A stretch of DNA of 15,556 bases. Source: an uncultured Chitinophagaceae bacterium. GTDB taxonomy: Bacteria; Bacteroidota; Bacteroidia; Chitinophagales; Chitinophagaceae. Below are positions 1 through 6,178 of this stretch, piece after piece. A program made the position numbers and the translations under genes. The notes under the pieces were generated by a model. The model ran no database searches. It saw only the letters and a list, made by a program, of their open reading frames with translations, and had not been told where the DNA came from. Within the stretch, counting starts at the first letter, position 1. The number at the start of each line of letters is the position of its first letter. Location of the stretch: the NCBI GenBank assembly GCA_903832075.1, contig CAILAF010000654.1, positions 1 through 15,556 on the forward strand. Reading direction: 5' to 3'.

Positions 1-72
1 GCCGCCGGCACCCGAACCAACAATTACTGCATCATATTGTTTGGGTTGTTTTTTTATTTGCATATCTCCCAT
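1..72 (-). CDS. FAD-dependent oxidoreductase, N-terminal fragment
   Basis: Only the first 21-24 codons are in the window; the gene runs off the left edge. The visible protein has a short charged leader, then YDAVIVGSGAGG, which is the beta-strand plus GxGxxG turn that binds the ADP part of FAD at the very N-terminus of flavoprotein oxidoreductases. The GSGAGG form is common in the GMC (glucose-methanol-choline) oxidoreductase family, which makes that the first guess, but other Rossmann flavoproteins cannot be excluded from so little sequence. Two in-frame ATGs are possible: one ending at 72 and one ending at 63. The second is preceded by GGGAGAT, a purine-rich stretch that could act as a ribosome site. 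The gene is divergent from the fatty-acid oxidation gene that starts at 266, with about 200 bp between them. Confidence 0.6.
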   Translation of the reverse strand, partial: MGDMQIKKQPKQYDAVIVGSGAGG

Positions 73-196
73 ATAGCAAAAAATATTTTCGTTGTAAAAT
101 ATGAATGTATGTTTTTTTAAAAGTACTAAGAAGATTATTTTTTAAATGATGTTGATAAAAATATCCAACTCTATCCATTAAATTTTTATCATTTTT

Positions 197-226
197 AAAA
201 AATAGTTGCATAGCTAACTATTTTTT
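197..226. promoter_or_regulatory. Inverted repeat in the fadN promoter spacer (possible operator)
   Basis: A perfect 11-bp inverted repeat, AAAAAATAGTT (197-207) and AACTATTTTTT (216-226), encloses the 8-bp loop GCATAGCT. It covers the proposed -33 element and the spacer up to 3 bp before the -7 element, which is where a repressor dimer would block RNA polymerase. Bacterial fatty-acid degradation genes are often controlled by TetR- or GntR-type repressors that respond to acyl-CoA, so an operator here would be sensible, but that is inference. It could also be the terminator of an upstream transcript or a chance product of AT-rich DNA. A second, weaker inverted repeat (TGATAAAAAT at 153-162, ATTTTTATCA at 182-191) lies just upstream. 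Confidence 0.4.
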
Positions 227-237
227 ATTTAGCTTTG
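206..237 (+). promoter_or_regulatory. Bacteroidetes-type promoter for fadN
   Basis: TAGCTTTG at 230-237 is a full match to the Bacteroidetes -7 consensus TAnnTTTG. TTG at 206-208 lies 21 bp upstream, inside the 17-23 bp spacing known for the -33 element of this phylum. The start codon at 266 leaves a leader of roughly 20-25 nt. The ten bases TTAGCTTTGA recur upstream of the cytochrome operon (5547-5556). Confidence 0.6.
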
Positions 238-265
238 ATTTTCTAAAAAAAATAAGCTTGTTTTT

Positions 266-2641
266 ATGAAACGTTCTATCAAAAAAGTAGCTGTATTAGG
301 AAGCGGTGTTATGGGTAGTCGTATTGCATGTCATTTTGCAGGAATTGGTGTGCAGGTATTATTATTAGATATGGTTGCAAAAGGCGCAGAAGAAAGTACA
401 AAGACTGCCGAAAGAAATAAATTAGTGAATGATGCATTAACAGCTGCTATTAAAAGTAATCCATCTCCTGTTTTTACAAAAGATGTAATCAAAAAAATTA
501 CTACCGGCAACTTTACCGATAACATGAAAGAGATTGCAAATGTTGATTGGATCATTGAAGTTGTTGTTGAAAGATTAGATATTAAACAATCGATATTTAC
601 TGAAGTTGAAAAACATCGTAAGCCCGGAACATTAATTACATCAAACACTTCAGGCATTCCTATTCACATGATGGCTGAAGGAAGAAGCGATGATTTCAAG
701 AAACATTTTTGCGGATCACATTTTTTTAATCCGCCACGCTATTTAAGATTGTTGGAAATTATTCCAACACCACATACTGATCCGGATATTGTTGATTTCT
801 TAATGCATTATGGTGATTTGTATTTAGGAAAAACAACTGTGTTATGTAAAGACACTCCTGCATTTATCGCTAATAGAATCGGTGTGTTTAGCATCATGAG
901 TATTTTTCACATCATGGAAAAAATTGGATTAAGTATTGATGAAGTTGATGCATTAACCGGACCAATTATCGGTCGTCCAAAATCTGCAACATTCAGAACT
1001 GCTGATGTTGTTGGTATTGATACATTGGTAAAAGTTGCAAAAGGTGTTGCCGATAATTGTAAGGATGATGAAGCAATAAATATTTTTACTATCCCATCTT
1101 GGTTAGATAAAATTGTTGCGAATAATTGGTTGGGTGATAAAACAGGACAAGGATTTTTTAAGAAAGTAAAAAGCGATGCAGGAAAAGATATTCAAGTGTT
1201 GAATCTTTCAACATTCGAATATGAACCAAGAAAGAAACCAAAGTTTGCAACCATTGAAACTGCAAAACCTGTTGAAGATTTAAAGCAAAGAATTAAAATG
1301 GTTTCAGCCGGAACAGATAAAGCCGGAGAATTTTATCGCATGTTTCATTACTCATTGTTCTCTTATATCTCGCATCGCATTCCTGAAATATCAGATGAGA
1401 TTTATAGAGTGGATGATGCAATGATGGCCGGCTTTGGCTGGGAGATTGGTGCATTTGAAACTTGGGATTTATTAGGTGTTGCAAAAGTTGTTGATGCTAT
1501 GAAAGCCGCCGGCTACAATGTTTCTGCATGGGTTGATGAAATGATTGCAAGTGGTGCTACTTCTTTTTATAAAGTTGAAAATGGTAAACGTTTATGTTAT
1601 GATGTTGCAAGTAAATCTTACAAACAATTACCAGGTGGTGAATCATTTATTGTATTAAATAATTATGCTGATAAAACTGTTTGGAAAAATTCTGCATGTA
1701 ATGTTGTTGATATTGGTGATGGAGTTGCTGCATTAAAATGGAGCAGCAAAATGAATAGTATTGGTGGTGAAGTTTTAGAAGGTATCAATAAAGCTATTGG
1801 AATTGCAGAAGAAAAATTTAAAGGATTAGTGATTGCTAATGAAGGTGCAAACTTTAGTGCCGGTGCAAATGTTGGAATGATATTTATGTTGGCCATTGAA
1901 CAAGAGTATGATGAATTAGATATGGCTATTCGCATGTTTCAAAATACGATGATGCGTTGTCGTTATTCATCTATTCCTGTTGTTGTTGCGCCACATGGTT
2001 TATCACTGGGTGGTGCTTGCGAAATGAGTTTGCATGCAGATAAAATTTGTGCTGCCGCTGAAACTTATATAGGTTTGGTTGAATTAGGTGTAGGATTAAT
2101 TCCCGGTGGCGGCGGAACAAAAGAATTTGTTTTGCGCGCTGCAGATGATATGCACGAAGATGAACCTGAAACTATTACTTTAAAAAATCGTTTCTTAAAT
2201 ATTGCTACTGCTAAAGTTGCCACCAGTGCATTTGAAGGAATAGATATGGGCATCTTAAGAAAAGGACATGATGAAGTAATAATGAATATTGGAAGAAGAA
2301 TTGCAGAAGCAAAAAAATCTGTGATCGAATTATACGATGCAGGTTATACAATGCCTCAACAAAGAAAAGATATTAAAGTATTAGGACGAATGGGCTTGGG
2401 TGCATTGTTAGCAGGTATTAATGGAATGTGGCGTGGTGGTTATGCAACTGATCATGATGCATTCGTTGCACGCAAGTTAGCTTATGTAATGTGTGGTGGT
2501 GATTTAAGTGAACAAAGTTTAGTAAGCGAACAATATTTATTGGATCTTGAACGCGAAGCATTCTTAAGTTTATGCGGTGAAAAGAAAACACTGGAAAGAA
2601 TACAAAGTGTTTTAAAGAGTGGAAGACCGGTTAGGAATTAA
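266..2641 (+). CDS. fadN: Fused 3-hydroxyacyl-CoA dehydrogenase / enoyl-CoA hydratase (FadN type)
   Basis: A cytoplasmic beta-oxidation enzyme of 791 residues predicted to hydrate enoyl-CoA and oxidise the resulting 3-hydroxyacyl-CoA with NAD. The N-terminal Rossmann fold opens with GSGVMGS (12-18). The dehydrogenase catalytic pair is visible as His152 in HFFNPP and Glu164, 12 residues apart as in the family, followed by KDTPAFIANRIG (195-206). The C-terminal crotonase domain (about 480-700) has the oxyanion-hole segment FSAGAN (530-535) and two acidic residues, Glu586 in GGACE and Glu606 in VELGVGLIPGGGG, 20 residues apart like the catalytic pair of E. coli FadB. The domain order is dehydrogenase first, the reverse of FadB/FadJ but the same as Bacillus FadN, whose length (about 790) also matches. 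No thiolase (fadA) or acyl-CoA dehydrogenase gene follows; a terminator does, so the transcript is probably monocistronic. The start fits the promoter and the Rossmann fold. Confidence 0.93.
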   Translation: MKRSIKKVAVLGSGVMGSRIACHFAGIGVQVLLLDMVAKGAEESTKTAERNKLVNDALTAAIKSNPSPVFTKDVIKKITTGNFTDNMKEIANVDWIIEVVVERLDIKQSIFTEVEKHRKPGTLITSNTSGIPIHMMAEGRSDDFKKHFCGSHFFNPPRYLRLLEIIPTPHTDPDIVDFLMHYGDLYLGKTTVLCKDTPAFIANRIGVFSIMSIFHIMEKIGLSIDEVDALTGPIIGRPKSATFRTADVVGIDTLVKVAKGVADNCKDDEAINIFTIPSWLDKIVANNWLGDKTGQGFFKKVKSDAGKDIQVLNLSTFEYEPRKKPKFATIETAKPVEDLKQRIKMVSAGTDKAGEFYRMFHYSLFSYISHRIPEISDEIYRVDDAMMAGFGWEIGAFETWDLLGVAKVVDAMKAAGYNVSAWVDEMIASGATSFYKVENGKRLCYDVASKSYKQLPGGESFIVLNNYADKTVWKNSACNVVDIGDGVAALKWSSKMNSIGGEVLEGINKAIGIAEEKFKGLVIANEGANFSAGANVGMIFMLAIEQEYDELDMAIRMFQNTMMRCRYSSIPVVVAPHGLSLGGACEMSLHADKICAAAETYIGLVELGVGLIPGGGGTKEFVLRAADDMHEDEPETITLKNRFLNIATAKVATSAFEGIDMGILRKGHDEVIMNIGRRIAEAKKSVIELYDAGYTMPQQRKDIKVLGRMGLGALLAGINGMWRGGYATDHDAFVARKLAYVMCGGDLSEQSLVSEQYLLDLEREAFLSLCGEKKTLERIQSVLKSGRPVRN

Positions 2642-2668
2642 TGATTGGGAATTAATAATGAATAATTG

Positions 2669-2694
2669 AAGCGTTAGAAAAAATTCTAACGCTT
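2669..2694. terminator. Hairpin terminator between fadN and the lipoprotein gene
   Basis: An 11-bp perfect stem, AAGCGTTAGAA (2669-2679) with TTCTAACGCTT (2684-2694), has an AAAA loop and is followed by a T-run on the + strand. It sits 28 bp after the fadN stop and 28 bp beyond the 3' end of the convergent minus-strand gene. The T-run is good for the + strand and poor for the - strand, so it mainly serves fadN. Confidence 0.85.
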
Positions 2695-2721
2695 TTTTGT
2701 TTATGCAAATAAATTTTATTT

Positions 2722-3597
2722 CTAATTCGCTTGTGTTGTAAATCTAAATTGATACCAAACTGTTTCTTCTTCGGCAGCTTTAGTATTTTGTTGTTGGTTA
2801 TTATTTCTTCCACCACGCATTCCGCCACCACCAACGCCCATTCCCATGCCCATTCTTCCTCCCATCATTCCAAAACCACCAATACCTCCGCCAACACTCA
2901 CTCTTGGTTGAATGCCGGAACTTCTATTTCCTGCATTGTTATTATTGTTGTTTCTTGTTTGCGAAATAGAATTTTCATGTACAACAATACCAATAGTAAA
3001 ATTTTTCTTTAACCTCTTATCATCCAATCCATTTTCCAAAACATAATTTATGGGAATAACAGCTTCATAAACTAAACCACTATCAATGCTTGCTTTTAAG
3101 GCTACTTGAATTTTACTTTTCTTGTCTTTAATACCATACTGACCATTTTCAAGATTCATAAATCCTTGTGCATTGTAAGTATCAGATTGAACAACTAATA
3201 TTTTCATTGAATTAGAAGAATCATTGGTATTATACCTGGTCAATGTTCCTGTTTTGGTATAGTTATTAGATTTTCTTTCCGGATAAGTAAGTGATATTTT
3301 TTTATTGGTCTCTCCTTTTGGATCAAAATAAATAGTTACCCCGGATTTCAGAATTTGCTGTTCCTTATATTCATCTTTCGACATAATGATGATATAAATA
3401 TTCTTTTTATCGTTCGTTATATTATATGTGTAAGAATAATCTTTATTGGCAAAACGTAATGGCAATTGCCAATCATTTGCATTACCATCGGCAATAACAG
3501 GAGAAGATTGATAATGCCCTTGGGGAGCTAAATTTCTTGAACAAGAAATAAATACAATTGTTATTGAAAAAAATAATAAGTACTTAATAGTTTTCAT
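2722..3597 (-). CDS. Predicted lipoprotein with a CBM9-like N-terminal region and a Gly/Met-rich tail
   Basis: A 291-residue exported protein of unknown function. The first 18 residues are a hydrophobic signal ending in a lipobox-like FISC, so Cys19 is probably lipidated and the protein anchored in the inner or outer membrane. Residues 33-100 (VIADGNANDWQ, then beta-rich segments and VTIYFDPKGE) resemble the start of CBM9-like/DOMON-like beta-sandwich domains, which usually bind sugars or haem; this is a weak pattern call. Residues 234-264 are an extreme low-complexity stretch of Gly, Met and Arg, flanked by Asn/Gln runs (216-221, 265-271), before a final beta-like segment WYQFRF. The gene lies 102 bp after exbD on the same strand and may be cotranscribed with it. 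A surface or complex-associated role is possible, but I do not recognise the protein. Confidence 0.75.
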   Translation of the reverse strand: MKTIKYLLFFSITIVFISCSRNLAPQGHYQSSPVIADGNANDWQLPLRFANKDYSYTYNITNDKKNIYIIIMSKDEYKEQQILKSGVTIYFDPKGETNKKISLTYPERKSNNYTKTGTLTRYNTNDSSNSMKILVVQSDTYNAQGFMNLENGQYGIKDKKSKIQVALKASIDSGLVYEAVIPINYVLENGLDDKRLKKNFTIGIVVHENSISQTRNNNNNNAGNRSSGIQPRVSVGGGIGGFGMMGGRMGMGMGVGGGGMRGGRNNNQQQNTKAAEEETVWYQFRFTTQAN

Positions 3598-3699
3598 AAC
3601 GATAAAATTTTCTTTGCTACAATATTAATTACTATAAAAAAAACAAAATGCTAAAATAGGTAAGTGATAAAAGTTGATGGGTTAATAAATAATAGAACT

Positions 3700-4104
3700 C
3701 TATTTCAATCCATTATTATCAACAGCAACAACAGGTGTTGCACCGAGTTTCTTAATTACCTGCATTACTTTAATGGTTGTGCCAAGATGTGAAGTACTAT
3801 CACCATTTATTACCACAGAAGGTTTATCAGTTTCTTTAGAAAGATAATCTTTTAACTCTGTTTCTAATTGTTCAAAAGGAATTGCTTTTTGTCCGATATA
3901 AATTTGTTGATTCTTATCAACAGTAATGACTACTGTTTGTTTTGCCTTTGAATCGCTTTTTGCTTTTGGATTAGAAACCTTGATAACATTTGGATTGGCC
4001 AGTGTAGAAACAATTAAGAAAAACAATAAGAGTATGAACAAAATATCATTCAATGCACCTGTATGCACTTCGGGATGTTTTCTTAATCTGTTTCTAATGT
4101 TCAT
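3700..4104 (-). CDS. exbD: Biopolymer transporter ExbD
   Basis: A 134-residue inner-membrane protein that works with ExbB to convert proton flow into movement of TonB for outer-membrane transport. A short basic cytoplasmic N-terminus is followed by one membrane helix starting LNDILFILLLFFLIV (18-32). Asp20 in this helix matches the conserved proton-carrying Asp of ExbD/TolR. The remainder (about 45-134) is a periplasmic domain ending in the usual VMQVIKKLGATPVVAV pattern. The ATG ending at 4104 is chosen over an in-frame TTG seven codons upstream because it places the basic N-terminus directly before the helix, as in Bacteroidetes homologues. exbB lies 72 bp upstream on the same strand. Bacteroidetes loci often carry two exbD copies and tonB; here neither is present. 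Confidence 0.92.
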   Translation of the reverse strand: MNIRNRLRKHPEVHTGALNDILFILLLFFLIVSTLANPNVIKVSNPKAKSDSKAKQTVVITVDKNQQIYIGQKAIPFEQLETELKDYLSKETDKPSVVINGDSTSHLGTTIKVMQVIKKLGATPVVAVDNNGLK

Positions 4105-4140
4105 TATATAAATTTTAAGTTTCAAGAAATAAGCTTCAAG

Positions 4141-4169
4141 TTTCTTACAACTTAGAACTTACCACTTAC
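4141..4169 (-). repeat. Degenerate heptamer repeat between exbB and exbD
   Basis: Read on the - strand, the exbB-exbD spacer contains four 7-bp units in a row: GTAAGTG, GTAAGTT, CTAAGTT and GTAAGAA. It is followed by AAACTTGAAGC-like sequence of similar composition. The units resemble, in opposite orientation, the heptamers at 4989-5016, so exbB is flanked by related arrays. No function is evident. Confidence 0.5.
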
Positions 4170-4176
4170 TACTTTT

Positions 4177-4878
4177 TTATCTCGTTGGTTCTTGCAGCAT
4201 ATCAATAAAATCTGCACTGGCCGATTCCATTTTATTTGCTGTTTTATCAATTTGCGTTGATAAAAAATTATATCCTATATAAGCAATCAAACCAATAATT
4301 AAACCCGATGCGCTGGTAATCATCTTAACATAAATACCGCCGGCAATATTGCTTAAAGTATATTCTCCAGTAGATGCAATGCCATAAAATAATTGAACCA
4401 TTCCAACAATAGTTCCCAGAAAACCAAACATAGGTGCAATACCTGCAATTAATGAAAGAATAGAAAGATTACGTTCCATTTTATACATTTCCAACTTGCC
4501 AACATTCTCCATACTTTTTTCAATTGCATCAATAGGTTTACCAATTCTTTGAATGCCTTTATCAATCATTCTTGCAACAGGATTATTGGTGTTCTTTGCC
4601 AGATTTCTTGCCGCAATTACATTTCCGCTGATAATATTATCACGAATAATGCTCATAAAATTTTCTTCAATCCTTGATGCTTTTCTAATAGCGATCCATC
4701 TTTCAAAAAAGACAAAGATGGCTGCCACCAATAAAATGTATAAAGGATACATGATCCATCCGCCTTTTTGTAACAGATCCCACATAGAAATTTTTTCAGG
4801 GGGCAATGGAATTGAAGATGCTGCTTTATGTAAAGTATCAACTACATTATTCATTCCTGTTTGCAATAAATAAAACAT
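4177..4878 (-). CDS. exbB: MotA/TolQ/ExbB-family proton channel protein
   Basis: A 233-residue inner-membrane protein, the channel partner of ExbD. Three membrane segments are visible: about 42-58 (WIMYPLYILLVAAIFVFF), 138-165 and 182-205, with a large cytoplasmic loop of about 80 residues between the first two, as in ExbB. The conserved channel-lining regions are present: GFLGTIVGMVQLF (152-164, with Thr156) and the ITSASGLIIGLIAYIGY segment (187-203, with Thr188), matching the functional Thr residues of the MotA/TolQ/ExbB family. The ATG ending at 4878 is preferred to an in-frame TTG 12 codons upstream; the ATG at residue 9 is also possible. exbD follows after 72 bp and the two are almost certainly cotranscribed from the proposed promoter at 4900-4932. 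The energised receptor is not in the window. Confidence 0.93.
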   Translation of the reverse strand: MFYLLQTGMNNVVDTLHKAASSIPLPPEKISMWDLLQKGGWIMYPLYILLVAAIFVFFERWIAIRKASRIEENFMSIIRDNIISGNVIAARNLAKNTNNPVARMIDKGIQRIGKPIDAIEKSMENVGKLEMYKMERNLSILSLIAGIAPMFGFLGTIVGMVQLFYGIASTGEYTLSNIAGGIYVKMITSASGLIIGLIAYIGYNFLSTQIDKTANKMESASADFIDMLQEPTR

Positions 4879-4899
4879 GTTGGATAGTTTTATGATGGT

Positions 4900-4932
4900 C
4901 GAAAGTAACAACAATTACAAAGGAACTGCCAA
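4900..4932 (-). promoter_or_regulatory. Candidate promoter for exbB-exbD
   Basis: On the - strand, TACTTTCG (4900-4907) matches the Bacteroidetes -7 consensus TAnnTTTG at all but one fixed base. TTG (4930-4932) lies 22 bp upstream, within the accepted spacing. It would give a leader of about 20 nt before the exbB ATG. The single mismatch and the AT-rich background keep this tentative. Confidence 0.4.
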
Positions 4933-4988
4933 GCTGTGAATAAAAATGTATTTACCGAATTTTTGTGAAAGATTTTACACAATGAGGA

Positions 4989-5016
4989 AGTTACAAGTTA
5001 CAGGTTACAAGTTAAA
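4989..5016 (+). repeat. Four-copy 7-bp tandem repeat
   Basis: AGTTACA, AGTTACA, GGTTACA and AGTTAAA follow each other without a gap. It lies in the long non-coding stretch upstream of exbB and is related to the heptamers in the exbB-exbD spacer. It looks like simple-sequence DNA; no coding or structural role is apparent. Confidence 0.65.
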
Positions 5017-5073
5017 AGTATAGGAGATTGACTTAAAAAAATATCATTTGCTCAATTCCGAATATTCTTTTGC

Positions 5074-5345
5074 CTTTTCAAAGACTTCCTTTTCCTAAAA
5101 AGAACTTTTCTATTGCTTTTTTCCTACCTACGAAATCTTTTTTCCTACCTGCAAAATCATTTTTCCTACCTGCAAAAAGTTTTTTCTTACCTGCAAAATC
5201 TTTTTTCCTACCTGCAAAAAATTTTTTCCTACCTGCAAAAAGTTTTTTCCTACCTGCGAAAAGTTTTTTCTTACCTGCAAAATCATTTTTCCTACCTGCA
5301 AAATCATTTTTCCTACCTGCGAAATCTTTTCGGAGACTTCCTTTT
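5074..5345 (+). repeat. Ten-unit 21-bp tandem array bounded by 20-bp direct repeats
   Basis: Ten units with an exact 21-bp period run from about 5117 to 5329; the TACC core starts at 5125, 5146, 5167, 5188, 5209, 5230, 5251, 5272, 5293 and 5314. The consensus is TTTTTTCCTACCTGCAAAA plus two variable bases, so variants differ mainly where A-run meets T-run (TC, AG, AA, TCA); three units have small changes in the CCTACCTGC core. The array is bracketed by CTTTTCAAAGACTTCCTTTT (5074-5093) and CTTTTCGGAGACTTCCTTTT (5326-5345), identical at 18 of 20 positions. Two + strand frames are free of stops only because 21 is a multiple of three; they would give heptapeptide repeats (SFFLPAK or FSYLQNx) from TTG or no proper start, so I treat the array as non-coding. 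The period equals two helical turns and phases the T- and A-runs. Confidence 0.9.
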
Positions 5346-5547
5346 ACGTTTCAAAAAGTATTTTTGTTGCTATGAATGTCAATTATACAACATATTCTAT
5401 TTTATTATCTTCAACATTGCTATTTTTAAATATTAAACTGTCTTTTTAACCCTTTTTATAATCATAAAAAGCTTTAAAACAAAATTGGACAATAAAATAT
5501 TAATTAATCTGTTTAAAATAGTAAAATCCAAATTCAATTCTTTAAAT
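5346..5547. other. AT-rich spacer between the 21-bp array and the cytochrome operon control region
   Basis: No credible reading frame or RNA gene was seen here. The only structure noted is a short inverted repeat, CTTTTTAT (5452-5459) and ATAAAAAG (5464-5471), with a 4-base loop and no following T-run. The sequence is almost entirely A and T, so this may be chance. Confidence 0.5.
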
Positions 5548-5555
5548 TAGCTTTG
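5548..5555 (+). promoter_or_regulatory. Candidate -7 promoter element upstream of the cytochrome operon
   Basis: TAGCTTTG is a full match to TAnnTTTG and shares the flanking bases TTAGCTTTGA with the fadN promoter. No TTG occurs at the expected -33 distance, which suggests either a weak promoter or one that depends on an activator. Transcription from here would begin close to the first palindrome at 5564 and leave a leader of about 110 nt before the ATG at 5678. Confidence 0.45.
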
Positions 5556-5563
5556 AATTAAAA

Positions 5564-5577
5564 ATGATAATTATCAT
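5564..5577. promoter_or_regulatory. CRP/FNR-like palindromic site 1
   Basis: ATGATAATTATCAT is a perfect 14-bp palindrome with the TGAT-N4-ATCA core of FNR-class sites (FNR consensus TTGAT-N4-ATCAA; the outermost base of each half differs). It begins 8 bp after the -7 element at 5548-5555, so a bound protein would cover the start of transcription from that promoter. Confidence 0.5.
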
Positions 5578-5586
5578 GCAATTGGC

Positions 5587-5598
5587 TGATAGTTATCA
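5587..5598. promoter_or_regulatory. CRP/FNR-like palindromic site 2
   Basis: TGATAGTTATCA repeats the TGAT-N4-ATCA core, with 12 of 14 bases equal to site 1 when aligned with one flanking base each side. Its centre is 22 bp from that of site 1, two helical turns, so two dimers would sit on the same face of the DNA. A weaker -7 match, TCCTTTTG (5622-5629, one fixed base off), lies downstream; from it, this site would be centred near -41 to -44, the place used by class II activators. Which arrangement applies is undecided. Confidence 0.5.
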
Positions 5599-5677
5599 TA
5601 CATTTTACTTGTAATAAAAATTCCTTTTGTTGCATAAAACATCAATCTGTTATTATCTATTTAAAAAAAACAAAAAC

Positions 5678-6121
5678 ATGAAAAAGACACAAGCAAGTAA
5701 CAAAATGAAAAATGTTGGATTATTCTTCGCAACATTTTTATTTATGTCTGCGTTAATTTTAACTTCAACACAAAGCAAAGCCCAACCCACAAAACCTTGG
5801 GTTGCCCCACCAGCAGCTCTTGCAGTAAAGAATCCTTTTGCAGGTGATGCCAATGCTGCAAAAGAAGGAAAGAAATTGTATGTAACTTATTGTACCCCAT
5901 GCCATGGTAATACCGGTAAGGGTGATGGTATAGCAGCTGCTTCTGTTAACCCTAAACCTGCCGATCACACTTCAGATAAGGTTCAAAGCGAACCAGATGG
6001 TTCTTTATATTGGAAGATGACTGAAGGCAGAGGACCAATGATTTCATACAAACAACTTTTAAAAGATGACCAACGTTGGCAATTGGTTTGTTACATAAAA
6101 ACTTTGGGTAAGAAAAAATAA
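5678..6121 (+). CDS. Periplasmic monoheme cytochrome c (class I)
   Basis: A 147-residue secreted electron carrier. The N-terminus is basic, followed by a hydrophobic core (about 13-29) and a likely cleavage near SKA-QPT (residues 35-36), giving a soluble periplasmic protein. One covalent haem site, CTPCH, is at 72-76, followed by GNTGKGDG, the typical loop of small class I cytochromes. The sixth ligand is probably Met121 in GRGPM, before the C-terminal helix DDQRWQLVCYIKTLG. An in-frame TTG 17 codons upstream exists, but the ATG at 5678 starts a normal signal peptide. It is the first gene of a three-gene operon with a porin (57 bp downstream) and a second cytochrome. Its redox partner is not evident from sequence; two FNR-like sites in its leader point to regulation by oxygen, nitrogen oxides or redox state. 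Confidence 0.9.
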   Translation: MKKTQASNKMKNVGLFFATFLFMSALILTSTQSKAQPTKPWVAPPAALAVKNPFAGDANAAKEGKKLYVTYCTPCHGNTGKGDGIAAASVNPKPADHTSDKVQSEPDGSLYWKMTEGRGPMISYKQLLKDDQRWQLVCYIKTLGKKK

Positions 6122-6178
6122 TTCAACAACCTTACAGTATTATGTATAACTATATTTTTTAAAATAAAAAATACGATT

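Noticed and set aside
331..657. Antisense frame within fadN
   Set aside because: Opposite a strongly supported gene, no start context and no recognisable protein features.
2731..3012. Ser/Thr/His-rich small frame on the plus strand opposite the lipoprotein
   Set aside because: Its composition mirrors the Gly/Met-rich tail read in antisense; no independent evidence of coding.
5117..5329. CRISPR array
   Set aside because: The units are contiguous and near-identical with no unique spacers, the 21-bp period is too short for repeat plus spacer, and no cas gene is near.
5070..5436. Small repeat protein encoded by the 21-bp array (heptapeptide repeats SFFLPAK or FSYLQNx)
   Set aside because: Stop-free frames arise automatically from a 21-bp unit, two frames are open at once, starts are TTG or absent, and nothing suggests a promoter or a signal peptide.
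5452..5471. Terminator between the 21-bp array and the cytochrome operon
   Set aside because: The stem is only 8 bp of almost pure A/T and no T-run follows on the + strand.
5564..5577. Fur box at the palindrome ATGATAATTATCAT
   Set aside because: It contains TGATAAT and ATTATCA, but they overlap by two bases rather than standing one base apart as in the 7-1-7 Fur site; the TGAT-N4-ATCA reading and the second copy fit FNR-class sites better.
5627..5677. Longer start (TTG at 5627) for the first cytochrome
   Set aside because: It would place 17 residues ahead of an otherwise normal signal peptide, and the ATG at 5678 is well placed.
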